Part shown: positions 1 to 7,565 of the stretch, in pieces | Layout: each line of letters opens with the position of its first letter | Position numbering within the stretch: position 1 is the first letter of the stretch | Source: Gammaproteobacteria bacterium HGW-Gammaproteobacteria-14 | GTDB taxonomy: Bacteria > Pseudomonadota > Gammaproteobacteria > Pseudomonadales > Alcanivoracaceae | Assembly (NCBI GenBank): GCA_002840115.1 | Contig: PGZG01000059.1 | Span: 1 to 9,885, forward strand | DNA length: 9,885 nucleotides | Direction: 5' to 3' | Translations under genes and position numbers: made by a program | The notes under the pieces: model-generated | What the model was told of the DNA's origin: nothing | What the model saw: only the letters and a program-made list of their open reading frames with translations | Databases searched by the model: none

Positions 1-1678
1 GCGTTAACCCCTTACTGTCACCGGTTTTATCGGTGGCCAGCCAGCGCCGCCAGCGGGCCAAGGGAACGCGGGACAAGCCATTACGCAAACGATTCATACC
101 GCCACGCCATTGCCCATAGGGACCAAAGCGCAAGATCAAATCAATCAATCCACGATCACCCAGTTTGGCTATCAATGCATGGGTAGCATTGGCCCTGATA
201 CGCTGCGCCAGAGTACGCCCGGACAGCCGGGCAATCAGTGCCGAAAGAATTTGCCAGTCATGCATTGCTCCAGCGGCAGGAGCAAATAATGGAGGTGAAA
301 ACTTGATCGTATTTCGCACCGCCAGCGCATGAAATACAGGATCAAACTGGGCATGCTCCAACTGACCCGTAGGCGGCAGAATAATATCCGCATGGCGCGT
401 GGTTTCATTGATATAAAAATCAATACTAACCATAAAGTCGAGGCCAGACAGCGCCCGGTCAAGACGATGGCCATCCGGGCAGGACAGCACCGGATTGCCC
501 GCATGAGTTACCAACGCTTTTACCTGGCCATCCCCCGGCGTCAGAATTTCATCCGCCAGCGTCGCCACCGGAAACTCACCGCCGAACTCCGGCAATTGAC
601 GAACCCGGCTACGATAACGATCGAAGCCACCGGTATCCCCTGACAAAGCCGCCAACGCCACCACATCAAAGGCGGGCTGGGTCACCATAATACCTCCACG
701 GCGATCCAGATTACCGGTGACAATATTCAAGGCGTACACCAGCCAGGCACTCAACCCGCTATGCCGGGAAGTCGTCGTGCCAACGCGACAATAGGCGCTG
801 CCCGCATTCGACGCGGCAAAATCACGGGCCAAGCCTCGCACTAACTCCGCATCAATACCGGTTTGCCCGGCGACCCGCTCCGGGGTCCAGCCTTTCACTA
901 ACGACTCCAACAAATCGAGACCATCTGTCATGGCCGCCAACCGGCCCGGCCGTGCCAAACCCTCGGCAAAAATCACTTGCAGCATGCCCAGCAACAGGAA
1001 CACATCCGTGCCAGGGCGGATAAAAAAATGCTGATCCGCCAGCGCGGCGGTTTCCGTTTTACGCGGATCAACCACCACCAATTGCCCGCCACGGGCACGA
1101 ATCGCCTTAAGCCGGTTACGAATATCCGGCGCGGTCATAATGCTGCCGTTGGAAGCCATCGGGTTTCCGCCAATCACCAGAAAAAAATCCGTGTGATCAA
1201 TATCTGGAATCGGAAACAACAACTGATGACCAAACATTTCCAGACAGGCCAGCATATGGGGCAGTTGATCTACCGACGTCGCGCTATAACGATTTCGGCT
1301 GCCCAGCGCCCGAATAAATGGCACCAGCATCAACAACGCACCATGATTATGGGCGGTGGGATTTCCTGCATAAAACGCCACGGATTCACGGCCGTAACGA
1401 TCGCGAATACCCAGCAGACGCTCGGCAGTTTCATCCAGCGCCTGCTCCCAGGAAATTTCCTTCCAACCCTCTGCGGTGCGTTTCACCGGTGCCCGCAAAC
1501 GATCCGGATCCTGATGAAGATCCTGCAAGGCCACCGCTTTCGGGCAAATATGCCCCCGGCTGAACGGATCTGCCTGATCGCCCCGAATCGCCACAACCTG
1601 ATCGCCGTCCACCTCAATCTCAATGCCACACATAGCTTCACAGAGATTACAGGTGCGGTAATGTTTATGGCTGGCCAT
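1..1678 (-). CDS. Molybdopterin oxidoreductase, DMSO reductase superfamily (3' end outside window)
   Basis: Translating the minus strand from ATG at 1678 gives 559 residues with no stop before the window edge, so the C-terminus, including most of the molydopterin dinucleotide-binding domain, is missing. An SD (GAGGAG) lies 6 bases before the ATG. Cys10, Cys13, Cys17 and Cys45 form the N-terminal [4Fe-4S] site (CX2CX3CX27C), followed by Lys47 of the electron-transfer CPK motif. Cofactor-binding stretches follow: GGNPMASNGS (170-179), VVVDPRKTETA (about 199-209) and HAGNPVLS further on. No twin-arginine signal is present, so a cytoplasmic enzyme is expected. At the position where formate dehydrogenases carry Cys/SeCys, the sequence reads SATSVDQLPH (132-141) with no Cys; Asp137 falls closest. 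The family transfers oxygen atoms or electrons at Mo/W-bis-MGD; the substrate cannot be named. Formate dehydrogenase is a common automatic label but is not supported by the active site. The gene is divergent from the sensor kinase. Confidence 0.93.
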   Translation of the reverse strand, partial: MASHKHYRTCNLCEAMCGIEIEVDGDQVVAIRGDQADPFSRGHICPKAVALQDLHQDPDRLRAPVKRTAEGWKEISWEQALDETAERLLGIRDRYGRESVAFYAGNPTAHNHGALLMLVPFIRALGSRNRYSATSVDQLPHMLACLEMFGHQLLFPIPDIDHTDFFLVIGGNPMASNGSIMTAPDIRNRLKAIRARGGQLVVVDPRKTETAALADQHFFIRPGTDVFLLLGMLQVIFAEGLARPGRLAAMTDGLDLLESLVKGWTPERVAGQTGIDAELVRGLARDFAASNAGSAYCRVGTTTSRHSGLSAWLVYALNIVTGNLDRRGGIMVTQPAFDVVALAALSGDTGGFDRYRSRVRQLPEFGGEFPVATLADEILTPGDGQVKALVTHAGNPVLSCPDGHRLDRALSGLDFMVSIDFYINETTRHADIILPPTGQLEHAQFDPVFHALAVRNTIKFSPPLFAPAAGAMHDWQILSALIARLSGRTLAQRIRANATHALIAKLGDRGLIDLILRFGPYGQWRGGMNRLRNGLSRVPLARWRRWLATDKTGDSKGLT

Positions 1679-1918
1679 GGATATCTCCTCAATACGTTGT
1701 GCCACGCTCGAACGTCAGTCTGCCGCCCACGGGCACGGCACTCAAGGCCGGAATCCCATAATGCCAACAGCCGCCTAAGCCGACAAACCGGGAATCATTA
1801 CCCCATATTCACATTAATTCAGTGAAATCAGAGATCTTATTCTCCGGGCTCAGAATAGTTGGTCTTCCTCCGGTGGGCCGGTAGACTGAATCCAGGTTGT
1901 TTCCCGGACACCACAAGG
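1679..1918. promoter_or_regulatory. Divergent intergenic region between the molybdoenzyme and kinase genes
   Basis: These 240 bases separate two divergent start codons, so promoters for both genes should lie here. The kinase side contains an AT-rich stretch (about 1800-1843) with a TATTCT hexamer at 1838-1843 as a possible -10 for the rightward gene, but no convincing -35 is present at 16-18 bases. Within the same stretch, 1809-1827 is a dyad with half-sites TTCAC and GTGAA separated by nine bases, which could bind a dimeric regulator. No small gene with an SD is visible. The ORFs that overlap this region are extensions of shadow frames. Confidence 0.35.
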
Positions 1919-4375
1919 ATGCCTGTGCCCTACGTCACTACCTTGCCGTTGCCACGCGTACCGCTTCTTATCAGCGGCCTACTGCTATGGCTGCTAGCAC
2001 TCTCAGTTCACGCCTCGCCGGTGGCCGCTCTGTCCGAACAAGGGAACCAACTTGCGGAGTCCCTGTTCTGGCTGGAGGATTCTGACCATCAACTACAGCC
2101 ATCAACGGCATTGGCAGCGCTTCGCGCCCAGGGCCACCCCAACGACCGCGGCAATCACCCGGCCTTCGGCTTTCGTCGCTCCGCCATGTGGTTTTACGTT
2201 CCGATTCACAATGATACGGATGAAACCGACTGGATTATTCAGGCCGGCCGCCCCCATATGGATCATCTGGACCTCTACCTGTTCGACGAACAGGACCGCC
2301 TGATCGCCAGCATGCGGCACGGCGATCAGGTACCCTGGAGTGAGCGCCCCTACCCGCATAGCAACCTGCTATTCCCGCTGGAGCTGCAAGCCGATAGCAA
2401 ATATACGTTGTTGCTCCGGGCTCAATCCGTGGGAGCCGTTGAGATCCCGATGGCCGCCTTTACGCCCTACGCCTTTCAACAACACGACACCCTCTTTCAG
2501 AATTTCGTTGGCCTGTACATCGGCGCCATTACCGTCATGTTGCTATTTAACCTACTGCTGTACTTCTCCATCGGCGATCGTAGCTACCTGATGTACGTTC
2601 TCTACCTTGCCAGCCTGCTTGCCTATCTGGCATCCCGCGAGAGCTTACCTTTCCGCTGGCTATGGCCAGACAGTCCATGGCTAAACAACTCCGTACAAGC
2701 CGCCTCAGCCATTTTTGGCACCGCCTTTGTCATGTTGTTCGCCAGCGACTTTTTGCAATTAAAAAAATCCCGCCCGCCATTGGGCCGCAGCGTCAACTTT
2801 ATTGGCTGGACGCTGGTGATTCTGGCGCCATTATCCGCCTTACTGGAAACCGGAATAGTACTGCGCGCCATTACTGCCAGCGCCGGATTTTTAGTTATCC
2901 CCCTGCTACTGATATCCATTCAACAAATTTATGCCGGTTATCGCCCAGCCCGTTATTTTTTGCTGTCCTTCAGTCCGCTGGCCATCATGGTTGCGCTATT
3001 TATGCTGAAGACTTACTCATTTATAGATAGCAGCTGGTTTATTGATCATGCCTTCGAAATCGGTAGCACTATTGAAGCCTGGATGCTCTCTTTCGCACTC
3101 GCCTATCGCTTTACCATGCTTCGCGATGAAAACGAGCGAATTCAGAGAGAAGCCACCGTGGAACTGGAACAGCGGGTTATTGAACGTACTCGCGAGCTGC
3201 ACAATGCCCTAAATGCCCGCAGTCAGTTTCTTGCCGTGATGAGCCATGAAATTCGCACCCCGCTGAACGGCATTATTGGCACGGTGGATATGCTCAAAGA
3301 CGATGTTAAGGACAGCGATCATCTGCGACAGCTCCATGTTATTGAGCAATCCGGCAATAACCTGCTGGCGCTAATCAACGATATTCTTGATTACGCCAGC
3401 ATTGAGTCGGGCAAAATGCCGATTGCCGAAGAGGTCTTTAGCCTGCCCGCCATCGCCAATGAAATCACTGGCCTCTACGCCCATAACGCGCGAATTAAAG
3501 GCGTTAACCTGCGCGCCGAAACAGCGCCGAATCTCGGCACTTTATGCCGAGGTGATCCCGTAAGGTTGCGGCAGATTCTGGGCAATTTGACCAGCAATGC
3601 GGTGAAATTCACCGAGCAGGGCAGCGTGACCCTGCGGCTCACCCGTGATCGTGATAATGCCGACTATGTGCTATTTGAAGTCGAGGACAGCGGCATTGGC
3701 ATTCCTGCGGACACCCTCGGACAGTTGTTTGAACTGTTTCAACAGGGCGATGGCTCCACCCGCCGACGCTATGGCGGCACCGGCCTCGGACTGGCCATTT
3801 GTCGGCAATTGGTGGAGCTGATGGGTGGCGAGATTGGTGTTCACAGCACCCCCGGCAAGGGATCGCGGTTCTGGTTCCGACTACCACTGCTACAGGTCTC
3901 CCCGGCAGAGCGGCAGTCCCATGAATCGGGCAAAGATGCTTTATCGGCAACGCCGTCATCCCGACTGCTTATCGTTGACGACAACCATGTGAATTTATTA
4001 GTAGCCCAGGGGCTGGCCAAAAAATTGGGGCACGAAGTGGAGGTTGCAGAAAGCGGCCCGGAGGCACTGGCGGTACTGCTCAATGACAGTCGCCCCTATG
4101 ATTTGATATTGATGGACTGCGAAATGCCGGATATGGATGGCTTTGAAACCACCGCTGAAATCATCCGCCTGCAAAACGAGGGGCGCATCGCCCCGATTCC
4201 GGTGGTCGCACTAACCGCCCATGCGGTGCCTGATAAAATTCGCGCCTGCCATGAAGCCGGTATGGTCAGCCATATCGCCAAGCCCATTAATAGCCAGAAA
4301 CTGGATCAGGAACTTCGAAAAATCCTTTACCCGGAACAGCCAGACTCATCCGGCATCGCGAGCAATATCCCGTAG
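1919..4375 (+). CDS. Hybrid sensor histidine kinase, 7TMR-DISM type (LadS-like architecture)
   Basis: Starting at ATG 1919 the product is 818 aa. The frame is open upstream to a TTG at 1859, but the ATG places a clean signal peptide first (hydrophobic LLISGLLLWLLALS, likely cleavage after SVHA), so it is preferred although its AAGG is very close to the ATG. In order: periplasmic 7TMR-DISMED2-like domain (about 35-185), seven-helix membrane domain (about 194-400), short coiled coil (400-435), HisKA with phospho-acceptor His443 in SHEIRTPLNG, and HATPase with N box NLTSNAVKFTEQGS (556-569), G1 DSGIGIP (590-596) and G2 GGTGLGL (619-625). The C-terminal receiver has Asp687/Asp688, phospho-acceptor Asp733 (LMDCEMPDMDG), Thr766 and Lys788. 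All key residues are intact. There is no Hpt domain, so phosphate would pass to a separate Hpt protein, as LadS does in the Pseudomonas Gac/Rsm network. DISMED2 domains are carbohydrate-binding-like. The ligand is unknown. No partner regulator is adjacent. Confidence 0.95.
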   Translation: MPVPYVTTLPLPRVPLLISGLLLWLLALSVHASPVAALSEQGNQLAESLFWLEDSDHQLQPSTALAALRAQGHPNDRGNHPAFGFRRSAMWFYVPIHNDTDETDWIIQAGRPHMDHLDLYLFDEQDRLIASMRHGDQVPWSERPYPHSNLLFPLELQADSKYTLLLRAQSVGAVEIPMAAFTPYAFQQHDTLFQNFVGLYIGAITVMLLFNLLLYFSIGDRSYLMYVLYLASLLAYLASRESLPFRWLWPDSPWLNNSVQAASAIFGTAFVMLFASDFLQLKKSRPPLGRSVNFIGWTLVILAPLSALLETGIVLRAITASAGFLVIPLLLISIQQIYAGYRPARYFLLSFSPLAIMVALFMLKTYSFIDSSWFIDHAFEIGSTIEAWMLSFALAYRFTMLRDENERIQREATVELEQRVIERTRELHNALNARSQFLAVMSHEIRTPLNGIIGTVDMLKDDVKDSDHLRQLHVIEQSGNNLLALINDILDYASIESGKMPIAEEVFSLPAIANEITGLYAHNARIKGVNLRAETAPNLGTLCRGDPVRLRQILGNLTSNAVKFTEQGSVTLRLTRDRDNADYVLFEVEDSGIGIPADTLGQLFELFQQGDGSTRRRYGGTGLGLAICRQLVELMGGEIGVHSTPGKGSRFWFRLPLLQVSPAERQSHESGKDALSATPSSRLLIVDDNHVNLLVAQGLAKKLGHEVEVAESGPEALAVLLNDSRPYDLILMDCEMPDMDGFETTAEIIRLQNEGRIAPIPVVALTAHAVPDKIRACHEAGMVSHIAKPINSQKLDQELRKILYPEQPDSSGIASNIP

Positions 4376-5740
4376 CAAACGATCAACAAAGCGCTCCAGC
4401 CCTGCCAAATTGGAACAGGGAAATGCCTCGCGGCAGTAGGGCTGATAAATCGGCATTACCGAATCTCCACTACCCCAGCGGCCACGCGCTTCCGGGTTTA
4501 ACCAGAACAACTGCTGGCAACGCTGGCCAATATGCGCCAACAGTTGCTGTTGCGGCGGCAAATCATTGTTGCGGGCATCACCAAGAATAATCACCGTCGT
4601 GTGACGATCAATTCGGGCATCACACAGATCGACAAATTGCTGCAACATGCCACCATAGTCCGTTCCCGGCCCGGCATAACGATCCATCACCTCGGCAATG
4701 GCTTTCTCCGGAGGCAACTCATCAAACAGCGTTGTAACTTCGGCAAAGCGCGACGCAAATACAAAGCTGCGCACCGAGGGCACCACATCATTTACCGCAT
4801 GCAAAAACATCAATAGAAAGCGTGCCGCCGCGCTCACCGAACTGGATACATCGCAGATCACCATTAACTTGGGTTTCTGCCGACGGCGACGACGCCAATG
4901 CAGCGCCGCCGGAACACCACCATGCTGGAGTGCGGTTACCGTGGTGCGGCGACCATCCAGACGGCCACGCCGGGCACGCTGCTGACGCCGCCCATGCTTA
5001 CGAGCCAATCGTCGAGCCATACGCTCGATCTGCTGATGCACACCGCGGAACTCGGATAACAAGCGCAGATTCACTTCACGAATTGTGCTTTCGCGCAACT
5101 GGCGGCCATGCTCCCGCGCCTGCAACAGAAACTGTCCGGCCACTTGCTCACGAACCTGTTCGCGCAATTGCTGCCGGGCATCACGTAATTGTTTTTCAAG
5201 GCGGCGATCCGCTGGCACCTCACTGTTTGCCAAACGGATAATTTCCTGGTCCAGCGCATCACTGCCCAGCGCCTGCATCACCCGGCGGCCATACAGCCCT
5301 TTCTGGGTAATTACCTGAATATTTTCCACCCCGGCCGCCTTGAGCGCTTCCGCCACCTTGCGGTTCAAAGCGCCTGCATCATCATTCAACAACGCCTGAC
5401 CAAGCTCGGAGTCCGCCCCTGCCCCGCTGCCACCACCCTGCTGCCCCGGCATCCATTGCTTCATTTTATCCAGCAAGGATGACGGCTCCGGTGGCGCCGA
5501 AGAAGTACTTCCTGCGGGCCGGGTTTCAAAACGAAAAAAGGCATCAAAACATTCGTCAAAAGCGAGCTTGTCCACCTCGCTTTTCGCCAGCACCATCGCC
5601 AGACCCTGCTTCAGACTCTGACGATGCTCATAGCCGATCAACGCCGCCACCCGAACCGCATCAAGGGTTTCCGATGTGGACACCGCCACATCAGCTCCCC
5701 GCAGGGCTTTGACAAACTGACCGATCACCTGCTCTGACAT
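4346..5740 (-). CDS. CoxE-like VWA domain protein, partner of the adjacent AAA+ ATPase
   Basis: The product is 464 aa, starting at ATG 5740 with only a weak SD (GAG), consistent with translation as the second gene of an operon. The N-terminal part (1-75) is helical. It is followed by a low-complexity linker rich in Pro, Ser and Gly (76-112), then a long Arg/Gln-rich helical region (about 175-265) and a strongly basic stretch HWRRRRRQKPK (281-291). The C-terminal VWA domain (291-460) has an intact MIDAS metal site: DVSSS (Asp297, Ser299, Ser301), Thr360 in PGTDYGG and Asp388 in ILGDARNN. CoxE-type proteins work with CoxD-type ATPases; in carbon monoxide dehydrogenase systems the pair helps assemble the Mo/Cu active site, and related pairs (NorQ/NorD, CbbQ/CbbO, RavA/ViaA) activate other metalloenzymes. 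The client is unknown here, since no cox structural genes are visible. The last 30 bases overlap the end of the kinase gene on the other strand. Confidence 0.93.
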   Translation of the reverse strand: MSEQVIGQFVKALRGADVAVSTSETLDAVRVAALIGYEHRQSLKQGLAMVLAKSEVDKLAFDECFDAFFRFETRPAGSTSSAPPEPSSLLDKMKQWMPGQQGGGSGAGADSELGQALLNDDAGALNRKVAEALKAAGVENIQVITQKGLYGRRVMQALGSDALDQEIIRLANSEVPADRRLEKQLRDARQQLREQVREQVAGQFLLQAREHGRQLRESTIREVNLRLLSEFRGVHQQIERMARRLARKHGRRQQRARRGRLDGRRTTVTALQHGGVPAALHWRRRRRQKPKLMVICDVSSSVSAAARFLLMFLHAVNDVVPSVRSFVFASRFAEVTTLFDELPPEKAIAEVMDRYAGPGTDYGGMLQQFVDLCDARIDRHTTVIILGDARNNDLPPQQQLLAHIGQRCQQLFWLNPEARGRWGSGDSVMPIYQPYCREAFPCSNLAGLERFVDRLLRDIARDAG

Positions 5741-5769
5741 ATTGCTCTGCTCTAATGGATTTCCTGAAA

Positions 5770-6696
5770 TCAGGCGCGCCGCGAGCTTATCAGCGACGGC
5801 AATGCATCCCGGACCTGCCGCAAATCCTCTTCATGCTTAAGCAGCAGATTCAGCGTGCTGTCCACGAGTGCTGCATCCAGCACATCCACATGCAGTAGCA
5901 GCAGTGCTTTGGCCCAATCAATAGACTCCGAAATAGCAGGCTGCTTTTTCAGATCCATTTGTCGCAGCCGCTGCACAAAATCCACCAGTTGGGCACGCAA
6001 TTCCGCAGGCGCCTCGGGAACCCGAACAGCAATAATATTTTGCTCCAGTGCGGCATCCGGGAACGGAATAAACAAATGCAAGCAACGACGCTTTAACGCA
6101 TCAGATAATTCGCGGCTGTTATTACTGGTTAAAAAAACCAGCGGTTCATGACGCGCCTTAACCGTGCCCAGCTCGGGAATGGATATCTGATAATCCGATA
6201 ACAACTCCAGCAGGAATGCCTCGAATTCCTGATCCGCCTTATCCACTTCATCAATCAGCAATACCGTAGCTTCATCCGCACGCAATGCCTGCAGCAGGGG
6301 CCGAGGCTCCAGAAATGCCTCGGAATAAAAAGCGTCTCCGAGATCCCCCAGTCGCGCCATGCTGGCTTGCAGATCATCGGCGCCCTGCAGGGCACCACCG
6401 AGCTGCTCGCGAAGCAGCTGGGTATAAAGCAGCTGCTTGCCGTATTTCCATTCATACAAGGCACGGGCCTCATCAAGGCCCTCATAGCATTGCAGCCGGA
6501 TCAGCGGCGCCTCAAGAAATGCGGCACTGGCTTTGGCCAACTCGGTTTTCCCCACACCGGGCGGCCCCTCCACTAAAATCGGTTTGCGCAACTGTGCCGC
6601 CAGATACACCGCCAGGGCGATCTGGTCATTGCAGATATAGCCCTGACGGGCGAAGCTGTCGCGCACTTCAGCAACGGACTGGATACGGGTTTTCAT
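5770..6696 (-). CDS. MoxR/CoxD-family AAA+ ATPase
   Basis: The product is 308 aa from ATG 6696, which has an AAGGG SD six bases upstream. The frame stays open to 6807, but that extension would run through the start of the divergent HAD gene and has no recognisable domain, so it is rejected. Walker A is GPPGVGKT (44-51), Walker B VLLIDE (145-150), sensor 1 SNN (191-193), and the arginine-finger region KRRCLH spans 202-207. The segment CYEGLDEARALYEWKYGKQ (70-88) is characteristic of the CoxD-like branch of MoxR ATPases. It is expected to use ATP hydrolysis, as a cytoplasmic hexamer, to remodel or metallate a client enzyme together with its VWA partner. The VWA gene follows after 29 bases on the same strand, so the two form an operon. 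The start is 46 bases from the divergent HAD gene, so the two promoters must overlap each other or the neighbouring coding sequence. Confidence 0.95.
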   Translation of the reverse strand: MKTRIQSVAEVRDSFARQGYICNDQIALAVYLAAQLRKPILVEGPPGVGKTELAKASAAFLEAPLIRLQCYEGLDEARALYEWKYGKQLLYTQLLREQLGGALQGADDLQASMARLGDLGDAFYSEAFLEPRPLLQALRADEATVLLIDEVDKADQEFEAFLLELLSDYQISIPELGTVKARHEPLVFLTSNNSRELSDALKRRCLHLFIPFPDAALEQNIIAVRVPEAPAELRAQLVDFVQRLRQMDLKKQPAISESIDWAKALLLLHVDVLDAALVDSTLNLLLKHEEDLRQVRDALPSLISSRRA

Positions 6697-6742
6697 GCAA
6701 AGCCCTTTTCTTAAACAGGCCGTCAGTCTACAGGGAATCGGA

Positions 6743-7375
6743 ATGCACCGGATAACCACCCTCTTTTTTGACTTCGGCGGCGTGATCGCCGACAGCCCGT
6801 TTGCCAACCTGTCGCGCTACGAGCGCGAGCGCGACCTGCCGGCGGATTTTATCCGCCTGACCAACGCCGACAACCCGGACACCAACGCCTGGGCATGCTT
6901 TGAACGTGGCGAGATTGATCTGGACGAGTTCGACCAGCGCTTCCGCGCAGAAACCCGCAGGCGCGGCCACGAAATCCCCGGCCGTGACCTGATCCCGTTG
7001 CTGCAAGTGAGCGTGCGCCCGGCCATGATCACCCTGCTCGACCAGCTACGCAGCAAGGGCCTGCGGCTGGCCTGCCTGACCAACAACCTGCCGGTCGGCG
7101 AAGGCCCCGGTATGAGTCAGGACACCACCCACGCCGGCTCGGTGGCCGACGCATTGAAACGCTTTGAATTAGTCCTGGAGTCCTGCCGTGTCGGCACTCG
7201 CAAACCCGAGCCTGCGTTTTTCCAGATCGCCTGCGAAAAAATGCGGGTGTCACCGGAAGAAGTGTTATTCCTCGACGACCTCGGCATCAACTTGAAACCA
7301 GCCCGCGCAATGGGTATGACCACCATTAAGGTGGTGTCTGCGGAACAAGCCATTGAGGCGTTGTCCGGTTTTTGA
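6743..7375 (+). CDS. HAD-superfamily hydrolase, ACAD10 N-terminal / epoxide-hydrolase phosphatase-like
   Basis: The product is 210 aa from ATG 6743, with AGGGAA seven bases upstream. The frame opens at 6695, but that start lies inside the divergent ATPase gene and has no SD. HAD motifs are in order: motif I FFDFGGV (nucleophile Asp10), motif II LTNN (Thr113), motif III Lys154 in TRKPEP, and motif IV LFLDDLG (Asp178, Asp179). A helical cap occupies roughly 17-95. The usual second Asp of motif I (D-x-D) is Gly12 here (DFGGV), as I recall for the subfamily related to the N-terminal domain of ACAD10, so phosphatase activity may be weak or altered. In many bacteria such proteins accompany aminoglycoside-phosphotransferase-like kinases and acyl-CoA dehydrogenases, neither of which is in this window. 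Codon use looks richer in G and C at third positions than in the kinase gene. The substrate is unknown. Confidence 0.9.
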   Translation: MHRITTLFFDFGGVIADSPFANLSRYERERDLPADFIRLTNADNPDTNAWACFERGEIDLDEFDQRFRAETRRRGHEIPGRDLIPLLQVSVRPAMITLLDQLRSKGLRLACLTNNLPVGEGPGMSQDTTHAGSVADALKRFELVLESCRVGTRKPEPAFFQIACEKMRVSPEEVLFLDDLGINLKPARAMGMTTIKVVSAEQAIEALSGF

Positions 7376-7400
7376 GAGAAACAGATCGGAGTGAAGTCCC

Positions 7401-7514
7401 GGTCTGAGCAACCGTCAGGGGTTGCCGGGACACGCCGTGAACCCATCCCTGGGGGCTTGCGTTCGACATCCATGTCTCACACAGTCCCGGCAACCCCTGA
7501 CGGTTACTCAGACC
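7401..7514. repeat. Compound palindromic repeat (31-base arms, structured loop)
   Basis: The left arm 7401-7431 and right arm 7484-7514 are reverse complements with a single mismatch (C7409 against A7506). The core reads CCGTCAGGGGTTGCCGGGAC on the left. Beyond the arms, GTGA (7391-7394) can also pair with TCAC (7515-7518) across a six-base bulge. The 52-base loop holds two small hairpins: CCCA/TGGG (7442-7453) and GACAT/ATGTC (7465-7476), each with CATCC at its turn, so the whole folds as a branched cruciform. It fills the gap between two convergent genes and has no ORF of substance and no T-run after either arm. It resembles dispersed intergenic palindromes (REP/MITE-like) of marine Gammaproteobacteria. 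It could stop transcription from both sides, but that is inference. Confidence 0.85.
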
Positions 7515-7565
7515 TCACATCATGCTGCTTAACAATAGGGAACTGACGGCGGGGCTTAATAAAAT

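Noticed and set aside
977..1825. 282-residue rightward open frame
   Set aside because: It lies almost wholly antisense to the molybdoenzyme, whose cluster Cys and cofactor motifs are clear. The rightward product is rich in His, Arg and Gln with no domain and no SD, as expected for a shadow frame.
1859..1918. Earlier TTG start for the sensor kinase
   Set aside because: It would add 20 residues in front of an otherwise normal signal peptide and has no recognisable SD.
4822..5241. 139-residue rightward open frame
   Set aside because: It is antisense to the VWA gene with no SD or domain. The minus-strand product has an intact MIDAS site.
6285..6755. 156-residue rightward open frame
   Set aside because: It is antisense to the AAA+ ATPase and overlaps the HAD gene start in another frame. 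Its composition (Ala, Arg, His, Pro) is that of a shadow frame.
6697..6807. N-terminal extension of the AAA+ ATPase
   Set aside because: It would add 37 residues without a domain, overlap the start of the divergent HAD gene, and ignore the well-placed AAGGG before ATG 6696.
7401..7514. Integron attC site or intrinsic terminator
   Set aside because: The ends do not give the RYYYAAC/GTTRRRY core pair of attC sites (the right arm has GTTACTC), and no T-run follows either arm. Repeat is the safer call.
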